Below, one piece after another: positions 12,493 through 23,025 of a DNA stretch of 64,000 nt. The position numbers were made by a program, and so were the translations under genes. This stretch comes from Ziziphus jujuba. Taxonomy: Eukaryota > Streptophyta > Magnoliopsida > Rosales > Rhamnaceae. The stretch spans positions 29,370,001 to 29,434,000 of the forward strand of contig NC_083388.1 of NCBI RefSeq assembly GCF_031755915.1, read 5' to 3'. Every line of letters starts with the position of its first letter. Positions within the stretch are counted from its first letter, which is position 1. The notes under the pieces were generated by a model, which was not told the DNA's origin, did not search any database, and saw only the letters and a program-made list of their open reading frames with translations.

Positions 12493-14862
12493 CTAAAGTG
12501 CATCCTCCTCATCATCTTCATTTTCTTCATTGTCATTGTCATTGGTTTCTTCTTCTCCATCACCCAACCAAGCATTATCTTCATGGACAAGAAGCTCCTC
12601 CTTTGTCCAATCCCAAACAGCATCTTCATCAATCCTCACATCATTTGTTACCACAAGTTTCTTGGTTTCCAAGTTGAAAACCCTAAAACCTTTGGTAACC
12701 TCACTAAAGCCGACCAAGATGCCCACATTTGCCCTTTTGTCAAGCTTGTCTCTCATGTGTGGATGAACATGGAGAAAACAAACACTTCCAAAGATTTTTA
12801 TGTTGTCCAAAGATGGTTTTTCTCCATACCATATCTCATAGGGTGTCTTGGACTCATTGGCTTTGGTGTATGCTCGGTTTTGGATGTAGCTAGCCGTGTA
12901 TATGGCTTTGGCCCAAAACTTCTTTGGCATGTTCTTCTCATGTATCATGCACCTTGCCATCTCCATCAAGGTCCTATTTTTCCTCTCACAAACACCATTT
13001 TGTTGTGGTGTGTATGGTGTTGTGAATTGATGCACCATTCCATTTTCTTTTCAAAAATCCTCCATAGCCAAGCTTGTATATTCTCCACCATTGTCGGTTC
13101 TCAAGCACTTCATCTTTGCATTGCTTTGGGTTTCCACCATCTTCTTGAATTCCATGAACTTCTCAAGCACTTGTGACTTGGTTGTTAGAAAATATACCCA
13201 ACACATCCTTGAGTAGTCATCAATGAAGGTTAGGAAGTACTTACATCCTCCAATTAATGACAAACTCACCGGTCCACACACATCCGAATGGACTAGCTCA
13301 AGCTTCTCCTTAGCTCTCCATGAACCGGCTTTAGGGAATGGAAGCCGTGTGGATTTCCCTAGTTGGCATACATCACATAGGCTTTTCATCTCCTCAATCT
13401 TTGGCATGTCCTTCACAATGGCATTGGTGTTTTTCATGGCACCATAGCTAGAATGCCCAAGCCTTTTATGCCAAAGTTGAGAAATGGACTCCACTTTGGT
13501 TTTTAAGGCTTGTTCATTCTTAACTAGGTCCAATCTATAGCTTTTTTCCTTCAATGGTACCTTAAATAGCTCATTACCACAAGCATCATATATGATACAT
13601 CCATCTTTTGCAAAATTTAAAGCAAAGCCTCTTTCTACCAATTGTGCTACACTAAGCAAGTTTTCACATAAACTAGGAACATATAGCACATTTTTTATAA
13701 TTTTGGTACCTTCCTTGGTGTTCAAGCACACATCTCCTTTGCCTTCTACTTTCATGAACCGGCCATCACCAATCTTCACTTTGGTTTTGTAGTTTCGGTC
13801 AAGCTCCACAAAGCCATCCTTTTGGAAACTCATGTGGTGTGAGCAACCACTATCCACAAGCCAACCGAGACCACTACTTGTGACTTTAAGGCATGTGGCC
13901 ACAAATAGGTTCTCAGCTTCTTCATTAACCACATTGGCTTGTTGTCTCCTTTGCTTGCATACTTTGGCAATGTGGCCTTTTCCTCCACATCTTTCACAAG
14001 ATGCATCCGGCCTCCAAAAACACTTGGATGGTGGATGTCCAAGCTTCTTGCAATGAGGGCAAGGTGGATGCCCTCCTCGGTTTTGATGGCTTTGTTGTTG
14101 TTGTTATTGATTCCATCCATTTTTGTTGTTGTTTGTGTTGTTGTTGGTTGTAAAACCCGTTTGGTTGGTGTTGTTGCTCTTCCTTCCTTTATTCTTCTTT
14201 TTGTTGCCATGGCCACCATAGAATGCACTCTCTATGGTCTCCTCCTTTCTAATGGCTCTCCTTTGTTCGGTTGCTTGAAGAGCATTGATGAGCTCACTCA
14301 AGGTTATTTCACTAAGATTTCTAGATTCTTCAAGGGAGGAAATCTTAGCTTTAAACCTTTCGGGTAAGCTCACCAATACTTTCTCTACTACCCTTTGATC
14401 GGTCAATTGCTCACCAAGGACCCGAATTTGATTTAACACTTTGAGCATCCTTTCCATGAAATCCTTGACAAGCTCATTCTCCTTCATCTTCAAGGTCTCA
14501 AACTCTCTTCTTAGGTTTAAAACTTGCATTTGCCGAGTTCTAGTATTTCCATGGAACTCCTCTTGAAGCTTTATCCAAACCTCTCTAGCACTTGTGCATG
14601 ACATTATCCTTGTAAAAATGGAATCACTCATGGAGGAGTGCAAGGCAGTGAGGGCTTTGAACCCCTTGGCAACTTCGGCCTCATGTGCATTTCTTTGTGC
14701 TTGGGTTGCATTAGCTCTCAACTCTTCCACTACATAACCTTCTTCTATGACTTCCCATATGCCAGAGGCTTGAAGGTAGGCTTTCATTTTTATACTCCAA
14801 ATGGAATAGTTTTGGCCTTCAAACTTAGGTGGTGTTGGGGTTGCAAAGGATTGTGAGGCCAT
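12493..14862 (-). pseudogene. E2 gag, protease and integrase (copia)
   Basis: The probable start is MASQSFATPTPPKFEGQNY at 14862. The frame gives a copia gag (IWSIKMKAYLQASGIWEV, LPERFKAKISSLEESRNL), two zinc knuckles near 14060-13960 (CPHCKKLGHPPSKC and CERCGGKGHIAKVC), protease WLVDSGCSHHMS near 13850, the integrase zinc region LWHKRLGHSS with CDVCQLGK, and core residues in LVHSDVCGP, LRTDNGGEY and TPQQNGVCERKN. All of this is one frame, broken by TAA near 14104, TGA near 13048 and TAG at 12493. It is a recently disabled polyprotein. Confidence 0.9.
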
Positions 14863-14947
14863 TTGAAAAAATGGTTTTTGAAAAGTTTTGAAAAATGGAC
14901 ACAAGAACAAGCTCTCGGGTGGTGGTGTTTTGGTGAGTTTCAACTAG

Positions 14948-15791
14948 TCTTGAGAAGGTTGTTAGCTTTTGGGAAGAAGAAGAAACCAAAATGTAGTAGA
15001 TGAGAGAAAGAGAGCCAAAAATGTTGTTTTTCAAAATTTCTTTTTGAATATTTTCTTTCTCAACGTTTTTCATTACAATTTTCATACTTTTAAATTCATC
15101 AAAAAGACAATAAGGCATGCTGCCATATTGATCAATAAATACAAAAGCATTAAAAGTAACCAACCAAGCCAAACTACCTCAACTAACTCTAATCAATATG
15201 CTGGGCATGCAAGAAACCTTCTTTAATGGGCAGTTCAGCTTGTCTAAGGCATTTGAATTTGAAAAACCAGCTCCATTTGACTTGAAAATTGAAGGGAAGC
15301 CTTTTTGAATATTAAACTATGTTCTACCCAAAAACCAGATAAAACAAAGTCCATTTACCCATTCAAAGTAATCAAACCCGAGGCAGTTTTGCCCAGTTTT
15401 CTAGGCAACAACACTGCACAAGGGTCAGATTGTTTTGGGCTTAACTCAGCCTTCCCAGCTTTAAATTGGGCCATTCTTTTTGCTGCTGCTTTCTCTACAT
15501 ATATAGTTTATCATATCCAAAATTCCGGTCCAAATACCAAACCTACTTCAAACGGCATCCAAGGAAATGGACTTATGTTGCTGGAAATACAATTCCAGCA
15601 ACTAGACAAAAAAGGCCTTAAGCAAGATAATGAGCTTAGGGCATTACAAAAAGGATATTGTTCTTGAACATTACAAGATAAAATAAAATGCATAAACATA
15701 AACAATGTTTGGTCTTTGATGTTGCAAAACAAAGAGTGCAAGTGTAACCGAACTACCTTGCACATTGTGGCAAGATCACCACATTTCAACA
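14948..15791 (-). repeat. 5' LTR of E2, truncated at its U5 end
   Basis: It matches 10044-10866 of the other E2 LTR but lacks the ~175 bp equivalent to 9869-10043. Its cut end (TCTTGAGAAGG at 14948) lies about 85 bp from the gag start. The copy also has ~20 extra bases near 15605 (ACAAAAAAGGCC) absent from the left LTR. It ends TTTCAACA before the TGCTA duplication. Confidence 0.88.
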
Positions 15792-15796
15792 TGCTA

Positions 15797-16287
15797 GCCA
15801 TATTTTACTAGGTAGACCATGGCAATTTGACAAAGATGCTACTCATTTTGGTCGAGAAAATAGTGTTGTTTTCAGGTTTAAAGGGAAGAAAATCAAGCTG
15901 GAGCCATTGACTCCCAAGGAGGTCTACAAAGATCAACTATAAATGCAACAAAGGAGGGAGGCCATAAAACTCAAGGAGAAAACAAGTATGGCACCAACGG
16001 TTCCACCATCCATTCAAGATGAAAAATGTGAGTTTGCTGTCCAAGGTAAGTCTTCTAAAACCCAGTTTGAATGGAAAAATTATATTAAACCCGAAAGTGA
16101 GAAATTTAGTGTAAAAGCCTAGAGTGATGTAAAACCCATTGAATCCGTGAGTGTGAAAGAAAAAGAAAGGAAAAATAAAAATTTTTATCTTAATTTTGGC
16201 GAAGCTAATAAAGTAATTTTGAGTAAGAAATCATTGCTGGCCATGAATTTTAAAGATACTTATTTAAAGATGTTTCTGTTGCATAGA
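15797..16287 (+). pseudogene. E1 protease C-terminus and linker, second segment
   Basis: This continues the E1 frame after E2. It reads HILLGRPWQFDKDATHFGREN, FRFKGKKIKLEPLTPKEVYKD, a stop (TAA near 15941), MQQRREAIKLKEKTSMAP, a further stop near 16122, a charged linker, then [15 protein letters not shown], where copia E3 interrupts at 16288-16292. The last motif is the first join of the patchwork region shared with B and C: LLHRT comes from the integrase RTL block rather than the sequence expected before RT. Confidence 0.88.
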
Positions 16288-16292
16288 ACTTT

Positions 16293-17325
16293 TGTTGAAG
16301 TGTGGCAATTTTGCCACTTGATGGTGCATGTCACCGGCTAGCATGCACACCTTGGTATCAAATCCTTTCCTTTTATGAGTTTATATTTTTTGTATGTTTT
16401 AATTTATGCAAGGTATATTTTGATAATGTTTTATGCCTAAGTTATGTATGCAAAAGTATAGGCAAAATTATGCACAAAAGAGTAGGAATGTTATGCTTGA
16501 AATGCCTATGGTGCTGGATTCATAATTTCCAGCAACATAGTTCTACTATTTATCTTATATCTCAGGTTGCAAATGGATTTTTGGGCTGAAATTTTGAGGG
16601 ATGTCTACAGACATATATAGAAGACTATGGTTCAAAGTTCAGGTCCAAATGACATGGGAACGTCCATTTGCTATTCCAAATAGATTGCAGTGTCTGATGG
16701 GCCCAGTATGCAGAGTATGGGTCCGTTTTGGAGCTGTTTGGCCCATGATCCGGTTCCAGAACATTCCTAGCTCTTGGAACAATATTTATTGATGACCAAG
16801 GATATTTCAAACCAAGTTTCATAGGCAGACACAAAGGGAAACTAAGTAGGTGAAGCTAGTTTGGTTGTTTACCCAAACTAGTTAAACAATAGGAACTTAG
16901 TTCAAACCATGTGCCACTTTTTACTATATTTGGAATAGACATGTTGCAGCTGGTTTTTGACTCTTTTGTGTATGAAAAGTTAGGTGTTGACCATTTTACT
17001 TTTTAAATTTCAAATATTTTACTCATTTTGTAAGCTCACATGCTTGGCATGTGTGAACTAGTTGTAATTTCAAGCTTATATAGTAAAATGAATGAAATGG
17101 CTACACATCCAAGCCTTATTTTCAAAAGCCAACGTGTTCCTCTTCTTCTTATCTCTTCTTCAACACCTTAGAACACTTTAGGAACCCTAAAAACCAGAAA
17201 ACACCATAACCAAAACCTAAAAACACAACTCACACACAACCATTCCCAAGAGCATCACCAAAAGCTTGCTTGTTGTTAACACTTCAAGCTAGCTTGCTCT
17301 TGGTCATAACCTTCTCACCCCAACA
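16293..17325 (+). repeat. 5' LTR of E3
   Basis: It is 1033 bp, TG...CA, and differs from the 3' copy only at scattered bases, mostly between 16570 and 16760. It includes a short inverted repeat TGCTGGA (16512-16518) and TCCAGCA (16528-16534), similar in sequence to the longer one in the E2 LTR. Confidence 0.94.
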
Positions 17326-17328
17326 AAG

Positions 17329-17340
17329 TGGTATCAGAGC
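17329..17340 (+). other. E3 primer-binding site (initiator tRNA-Met)
   Basis: TGGTATCAGAGC begins three bases after the 5' LTR and is complementary to the 3' end of initiator tRNA-Met, as usual for plant copia elements. Confidence 0.9.
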
Positions 17341-17384
17341 AAGGCACATTTTTGTGAGATTTGTGAGGTTTTTGGGCTGGTTCG

Positions 17385-18809
17385 TTGCTTGAGAGTGAAG
17401 AGATACTTGAAAGCACAAATATATTTTCATATTCCTTCATACTAGAAAGCAACATTCACATAGCTTCTTCAAGTTTTTCAACTCCTTCTCCTCCTATCTT
17501 CAATGGGGAGAACTACAACATTTGGAGTATCAAGATGCAAGCCTACTTGAAGGCTTATGGTCTTTGGGAGGTCACCATAAATCCCCAAGAACCCGAGCCT
17601 TTGAGACAAGGGGCAACGGTCAACCAAATCAAGCACCATGAGGAGGAATTGGCTAAAGGTTTCAAGGCTCTCACCGCCATTCATTCTTGTATTAGTGATA
17701 CCATTTTCACAAGGATAATGGCATGTGAGAGTGCCAAAGAAGCTTGGGACAAACTTCAAGATGAGTTCCAAGGGAGTGCAAGGACAAGGAAAATGCAAAT
17801 CCTTAACCTAAGGAGGGAGTTTGAGACTATCAAGATGAAAGACAAAGAAACGGTTAAGGAGTTCACCACAAGGCTTCTTAATGTGGTGAATCAAATTAGG
17901 GTGCTAGGTGAAAGATTAAGTGACCAAAGGATTGTGGAGAAGGTGTTGGTCTCCTTGCCCGAGAGGTTTGAAGCTAAGATATCTTCATTGGAGGAGTCAA
18001 GGAACCTAAATGAAATTTCCTTGACCGAGTTGGTGAATGCCTTGCAAGCTACAGAGCAAAGGAGGAGGATTAGACATGAAGAATCAATGGAGGCTGCATT
18101 TGTGTCTAAACAACATCAAAAGACACAAAATCAAAAGAAGAACAAGCTTAAGGTGATAAAGGAGAAAGGTGAAACTAGCAAACCCAAGAGGAAGTCCTAT
18201 GAACCTTATTACCATTGCAAGAAGAGAGGTCATCATCCAAGAAGGTGTTGGTGGAGGCCGGATGCATTTTGCCATAAATGCCAACAAAAGGGTCATGTGG
18301 AGAGAGTATGCAAGGCAACCAAGAAAGATAAGCAACAAGCAAATGTTGCTAAAGATAATGCAAGTGATAGTGAATCCGAAGAGTTGTTTGTTGCTACTTG
18401 TTTTAGTAGCATCAAGAATGATGAAGGATGGATCATTGATAGTGGAGCAACACACCATATGTCTCACAAGCATGAGTGGTTCACAAACTTGGATAGGAGC
18501 AGCCACAACAAAGTCAAAATTGGAAATGGAGCCTTGATGGAAGTGAAAGGCAAAGGAGATGTGGTGATACACACCACCAAAGGTATCAAAACTATCCATG
18601 ATGTTCTCTATGTACCTTCTTTATGTGAGAACTTACTTAGTGTAGGTCAAATGCTTGAGAACAAATATGCATTACACTTCTCAAACATGACATGCACTAT
18701 AGTTGATCCACATGGAAATGAATTAATGTGTGTTGGAATGAAGAACAAGAATTTTAGGTTGAATATGGATGAAAATGGTGCATCGGTTGCATTGAACACT
18801 AAAGTTTAG
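17385..18809 (+). CDS. E3 gag and protease (copia polyprotein N-terminal part)
   Basis: This 474-residue frame starts at the first in-frame ATG, 45 bp after the primer-binding site. Residues ~30-230 are a copia gag: FNGENYNIWSIKMQAYLKA, KGFKALTAIHSCISDTIFTR, LNLRREFETIKMKDKE and LPERFEAKISSLEESRNL. Two zinc knuckles follow at about 278-310 (YHCKKRGHHPRRC and CHKCQQKGHVERVC). The aspartic protease has WIIDSGATHHMS near residue 349. The frame continues to LRLNMDEN-type pre-integrase sequence and ends at TAG (18807-18809), directly before TSQLWHKRLGHA in the same frame, so the stop is a mutation inside one polyprotein. Gag packages the RNA and the protease would mature the polyprotein. Confidence 0.9.
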   Translation: MLESEEILESTNIFSYSFILESNIHIASSSFSTPSPPIFNGENYNIWSIKMQAYLKAYGLWEVTINPQEPEPLRQGATVNQIKHHEEELAKGFKALTAIHSCISDTIFTRIMACESAKEAWDKLQDEFQGSARTRKMQILNLRREFETIKMKDKETVKEFTTRLLNVVNQIRVLGERLSDQRIVEKVLVSLPERFEAKISSLEESRNLNEISLTELVNALQATEQRRRIRHEESMEAAFVSKQHQKTQNQKKNKLKVIKEKGETSKPKRKSYEPYYHCKKRGHHPRRCWWRPDAFCHKCQQKGHVERVCKATKKDKQQANVAKDNASDSESEELFVATCFSSIKNDEGWIIDSGATHHMSHKHEWFTNLDRSSHNKVKIGNGALMEVKGKGDVVIHTTKGIKTIHDVLYVPSLCENLLSVGQMLENKYALHFSNMTCTIVDPHGNELMCVGMKNKNFRLNMDENGASVALNTKV

Positions 18810-18889
18810 AACACCTCTCAACTTTGGCATAAAAGACTAGGCCATGCTAGTTTTAAGTCATTGGTAGGCACACATGAACTGTTAGAGAC

Positions 18890-21445
18890 ATGCCATTGGT
18901 GGAGAAGCAAGAACATGTGTGTGAAGTGTGTCAAAAAGGAAAGCATACTAGGCTAGCATTTCAATCTTGTTCTTGGAGATCAAAGGAGAAGCTAGGACTT
19001 ATACATTCGGATATTTGTGGTCCTATGAGTGTTCCATCCTTAAATGGCAGCAAGTATTTCATAACTTTCATTGATGATTACTCAAGAATGTGTTGGGTGT
19101 ATTTCCTTGAAAGAAAATCACAAGCTTTGGAGAAGTTTGTAGAATTTATGAAGTTAGTGCAAAATCAATCCGGTTGCACTATAAAGGTGTTAAGGACGGA
19201 CAATGGTGGGGAATACACAAGTGAGGCTTTCAAACAACTTTGTAAGGATCATGGTATAGTTCATCAATTCACTACACCATACACACCACAACAAAATGGT
19301 GTATGTGAAAGGAAAAACCGTACCATCATGGAGATGGCTAGATGTTTGTTGTGTGAAAGTGGCTTGCCAAAGAAGTTTTGGGCCGAAGGAGTTAATACAT
19401 CCATCTACATCCAAAATAGGCTTTACTCAAAGTCTTTGAGGAGTAAAACCCCATTTGAGCTTTGGTTTGGATATAAGCCTTCTCTTGATCATCTAAGGGT
19501 ATTTGGAAGCACTTGTTACATCCTAGTACCACAAGAGAAGAGAGGAAAGCTTGATGAAAGGTCACAAGTTGGTGTCTTGGTTGGCTATAGTGATGTGACC
19601 AAGGGATATAGAGTGTATAACTTGGAAACCAAGAAACTTGTGATAAGTAGAGATGTGAAAGTTGATGAGGAAGCTAAATGGGTTTGTAGTAAGGAGGAGT
19701 TGGCTAGTATGGATGAAGACAATCGGCTTGAAGCTCATGATAATGATGAGGAACAAGGAAATGATGAAGGTGCTGCCCATGATGATGAATATGATGAGAA
19801 TGAGCTAGAAATCTCCATAGGGGCTGATTTGGAGATTGGTGATGGTGTGAGAGGCACAAGACCTCTTAATGAGATTTATGAAAGGTGTAATGTGGCATTG
19901 AGTGATCCAATCAATGTCCATGAGGCTATGGCAAGAAAAGAGTGGAGACAAGCCATGCAAGATGAAATCGATGTGATAAACAAGAATGACACTTGGAGCT
20001 TGGTAACAAAACCGAAGGGAAAGAATGCTATTGGGGTGAAGTGGATCTTTAGGACCAAGTACAATCCGGATGGGTCCATAAATAAGCACAAGGCAAGGCT
20101 TGTTGTCAAAGGATATGCACAACAAGCCGGTGTGGATTATGGAGAGACTTTTGCACCGGTTGCAATGATGGAAACCATAAGACTTCTTCTTGCAATTTCG
20201 GCACAAAAGTCTTGGAAAGTATATCACCTTGATGTGAAGTCAGCCTTCTTGAATGGAATATTAAAGGAGGAGGTCTATGTTGTGCAACCCGAAGGTTTTG
20301 TGAAGAAAGGAAGTGAAGAGAAGGTATACAAGCTACACAAGGCCTTGTATGGCCTTAAACAAGCTCCTAGGGCATGGTATGCCAAGATAGATGGTTTTTT
20401 GACAAAGCATGGATTTAGGAGGAGTCCTAATGAGCCTACATTGTATATTAGGACTCATGGTTGCATGGTGTTGGTTTCTCTTTATGTTGATGACCTCCTA
20501 GTGACCGGTGGTAATGAGAAAGAAGTGAGCAACTTCAAAGGTGAGCTAGAATTGAACTTTGAGATGTCTAGCCTTGGAGAGATGAAATACTTTCTTGGAA
20601 TTGAAGTTGTCCAATCATCCAAGGGCATCTTCATATCTCAAGAAAGCTATGTGAAGGAGTTGCTCAAGAAGTTTGACATGGAGGATTGTAATAGCGTTGC
20701 CACACCTATGAATGAAGGCACTAAGTTGGTGAAGGATGATGATTCTCCAAAGGTAAATCTTTCCATCTATAGAAGTTTAATTGGTAGCCTTTTATATGTA
20801 TGCTCTACTAGACCAGATATCATGTTTAGTGTGGCTGTTTTGTCAAGATTTATGCATAGTCCATCACAAAATCATCTTAGTTGTGCAAAAAGAATCCTAA
20901 GGTATTTGAAAGGTACTAGTGATTTTGGTATATGGTACAAGGATGGCATGAATGAAGCTTTGCTTAGTTATAGTGATAGTGATTGGGCTGGTTCTTTGGA
21001 TGATAGCAAGAGCACATCGGGCTACATTTACACTCTTGGAAATGGTCCTTTCTCATGGAATTCAAATAAGCAACAAACCGTTGCACAAAGCACCGCGGAA
21101 GCCGAGTATATTGCTTGCTCAAGTTGTGCTAATCAAGGTGTTTGGCTTAGGAAATTATTGGAGGACTTGAGCTTGAAGCAAGAGGAAGCCACGGTAATAT
21201 TGTGTGACAATACTTTAGCAATAGCAATTGCACAAAATCCAGTCCAACATGGGAGGACCAACCACATACCGGTCAAGTATCATTCCTTAAGGGAATTTGA
21301 AGCAAGTGGTGAAGTGAAGTTAGAGTATGTGACTTCCGAGGAGAACTTGGCGGATATCTTCACCAAGCTATTGGGAAAGAAGAGATTTAAGATATTGAGA
21401 GGACTTCTCAACGTCTCATACAAAATTGCCAAGGAGGAGTGTTGA
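18890..21445 (+). CDS. E3 integrase, reverse transcriptase and RNase H (copia pol)
   Basis: This 851-residue frame is the rest of the E3 polyprotein; the upstream part of the zinc-binding domain (LWHKRLGHA) is cut off by a frameshift at about 18870-18890. It keeps CEVCQKGKHTRLAF, then the integrase triad: Asp in LIHSDICGP, Asp104 in LRTDNGGEY, Glu in TPQQNGVCERKN. The RT follows from about residue 375 (GVKWIFRTKYNPDG, LDVKSAFLNG, KQAPRAWYAKI) with the catalytic YVDD at 532-535. RNase H motifs are SDSDWAGSLDD, STAEAEYIACSS and CDNTLAIAIAQNP. The final codons KEEC-stop are made by the purine tract and the first LTR bases. All catalytic residues that I can check are present. Confidence 0.93.
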   Translation: MPLVEKQEHVCEVCQKGKHTRLAFQSCSWRSKEKLGLIHSDICGPMSVPSLNGSKYFITFIDDYSRMCWVYFLERKSQALEKFVEFMKLVQNQSGCTIKVLRTDNGGEYTSEAFKQLCKDHGIVHQFTTPYTPQQNGVCERKNRTIMEMARCLLCESGLPKKFWAEGVNTSIYIQNRLYSKSLRSKTPFELWFGYKPSLDHLRVFGSTCYILVPQEKRGKLDERSQVGVLVGYSDVTKGYRVYNLETKKLVISRDVKVDEEAKWVCSKEELASMDEDNRLEAHDNDEEQGNDEGAAHDDEYDENELEISIGADLEIGDGVRGTRPLNEIYERCNVALSDPINVHEAMARKEWRQAMQDEIDVINKNDTWSLVTKPKGKNAIGVKWIFRTKYNPDGSINKHKARLVVKGYAQQAGVDYGETFAPVAMMETIRLLLAISAQKSWKVYHLDVKSAFLNGILKEEVYVVQPEGFVKKGSEEKVYKLHKALYGLKQAPRAWYAKIDGFLTKHGFRRSPNEPTLYIRTHGCMVLVSLYVDDLLVTGGNEKEVSNFKGELELNFEMSSLGEMKYFLGIEVVQSSKGIFISQESYVKELLKKFDMEDCNSVATPMNEGTKLVKDDDSPKVNLSIYRSLIGSLLYVCSTRPDIMFSVAVLSRFMHSPSQNHLSCAKRILRYLKGTSDFGIWYKDGMNEALLSYSDSDWAGSLDDSKSTSGYIYTLGNGPFSWNSNKQQTVAQSTAEAEYIACSSCANQGVWLRKLLEDLSLKQEEATVILCDNTLAIAIAQNPVQHGRTNHIPVKYHSLREFEASGEVKLEYVTSEENLADIFTKLLGKKRFKILRGLLNVSYKIAKEEC

Positions 21446-22473
21446 AGTGTGGCAATTTTGCCACTCGATGGTGCATGTCACCGGCTAGCATGCACACCTT
21501 GGTATCAAATCCTTTCCTTTTATGAGTTTATATTTTTTTGTATGTTTTAATTTATGCAAGGTATATTTTGATAATGTTTTATGCCTAAGTTATGTATGCA
21601 AAAGTATAGGCAAAATTATGCACAAAAGAGTAGGAATGTTATGCTTGAAATGCCTATGGTGCTGGATTCATAATTTCCAGCAACATAGTTCTACTATTTA
21701 TCTTATATCTCAGGTTGTAAATGGAGTTTTGGGCTGAAATTTTGAGGGATATCTACAGACATATATAGAAGACTATGGTTCAACTTTCAGGTCCAAATGA
21801 CATGGGAAAGTCCATTTTCTATTCCCAACAGATTGCTGTGTCTGATGGGCCCAGTATGCAGAGTATGGGTAAGTTTTGGAGCTGTTTGGCCCATGATCTG
21901 GTTCCAGAACATTCCTAACTCTTGGAACAATATTTATTGATGACCAAGGATGTTTCAAACCAAGTTTCATAGGCAGACACAAAGGAAAACTAAGTAGGTG
22001 AAGCTAGTTTGTTTGTTTACCCAAACTAGTTAAACAATAGGAACTTAGTTCAAACCATGTGCCACTTTTTACTATATTTGGAATAGACATGTTGCAGCTG
22101 GTTTTTGACTCTTTTGTGTATGAAAAGTTAGGTGTTGACCATTTTACTTTTTAAATTTCAAATATTTTACTCATTTTGTAAGCTCACATGCTTGGCATGT
22201 GTGAACTACTTGTAATTTCAAGCTTATATAGTAAAATGAATGAAATGGCTACACATCCAAGCCTTATTTTCAAAAGCCAACGTGTTCCTCTTCTTCTTAT
22301 CTCTTCTTCAACAGCTTAGAACACTTTAGAAACCCTAAAAACCAGAAAACACCATAACCAAAACCTAAAAACACAACTCACACACAACCATTCCCAAGAG
22401 CATCACCAAAAGCTTGCTTGTTGCTAACACTTCAAGCTAGCTTGCTCTTGGTCATAACCTTCTCACCCCAACA
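21440..22473 (+). repeat. 3' LTR of E3
   Basis: This 1034-bp copy starts directly after the purine tract AAGGAGGAG (21431-21439) and ends CCCCAACA before the ACTTT duplication. High similarity to the 5' copy implies a fairly recent insertion. Confidence 0.94.
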
Positions 22474-22478
22474 ACTTT

Positions 22479-23025
22479 ATCTTCATTATTAAAAGCTTTA
22501 CTTAGTGGAAATTTGAAAATTTGGGAAAGATTATTTGCTAATATTGAGAAATTTGATGAACTTGTATTTCTAGTATTTGTTGTGATAGTATTTGACCCAG
22601 GATGTTGGTTTTGGTTTCAACCAAGGAAGGAGAGGATTCCCGAACAATGAAAGTCCAAGCTTATGCCGCGACGAGATGGATGCTTTCAAGTTTTGGAAAG
22701 GATCAATGAGAATACCTACAAACTTGATTTAATAGGTGAGTATAGTGTTAGTGCCACATTTAATGTTGTTGAGTTATCTCCTTTTGCTGCAGGTGATGAT
22801 CTTGATTTGAGGACAAATCCTTTTCAAGAGGAGGGGAATGATGTGATTCCGCTCGAGCCCGCTCAACCGATAACCCGCTGGGGTGCCGACCCGACACGGA
22901 TGAAGACTAGGCCAATCATAAGAGCTCAAATTAAGAGATTTAAGGACAAACTGGGAGCATTTATGCAAGGGGTAATCAATCTCAACAAAGCTTGTCTATA
23001 CTTGAAGATACAAAGCCTATTCTAA
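22479..23025 (+). pseudogene. E1 patchwork tail: integrase and RT scraps with C-terminal domain
   Basis: After E3 the E1 frame resumes with LLKALLSGNLKIWERLFAN (integrase core end joined to an RT-derived LFAN block), then [13 protein letters not shown] (RT block joined to the integrase C-terminal block). A frame disturbance and a stop occur near 22650. From 22663 the tail is open: [39 protein letters not shown], then NPFQEEGND across the purine tract into the 3' LTR, ending SLF-stop at 23025. The last ~62 residues are encoded by the LTR. Confidence 0.85.

Larger units (their letters stand above)
9869..15791 (-). mobile_element. E2: Ty1/copia LTR retrotransposon inserted in E1
   Basis: The element is on the minus strand and flanked by the 5-bp duplication TGCTA (9864-9868 and 15792-15796), which splits the E1 protease frame. 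Removing it restores the E1 protease reading (VPMHASHILLGRPW). The left (3') LTR is complete; the right (5') LTR has lost its U5 end together with the primer-binding site and leader. The internal region encodes gag, protease, integrase, RT and RNase H in copia order but is disabled. Its proteins resemble those of E3, but the LTRs differ, so the two belong to related but separate families. Confidence 0.93.
16293..22473 (+). mobile_element. E3: Ty1/copia LTR retrotransposon inserted in E1, nearly complete
   Basis: Both LTRs (16293-17325 and 21440-22473) begin TGTTGAAGTGTGG and end CACCCCAACA. The flanking 5-bp duplication is ACTTT (16288-16292 and 22474-22478). The primer-binding site and the AAGGAGGAG purine tract are present. 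The internal coding region is complete in content and carries only one nonsense codon and one frameshift, both near 18807-18890. It is the best-preserved full element in the window. Confidence 0.95.

Noticed and set aside
12181..13176. 331-codon plus-strand open frame
   Set aside because: It lies antisense to the E2 integrase and RT, has no recognisable domain, and its openness follows from the codon bias of the true minus-strand frame.
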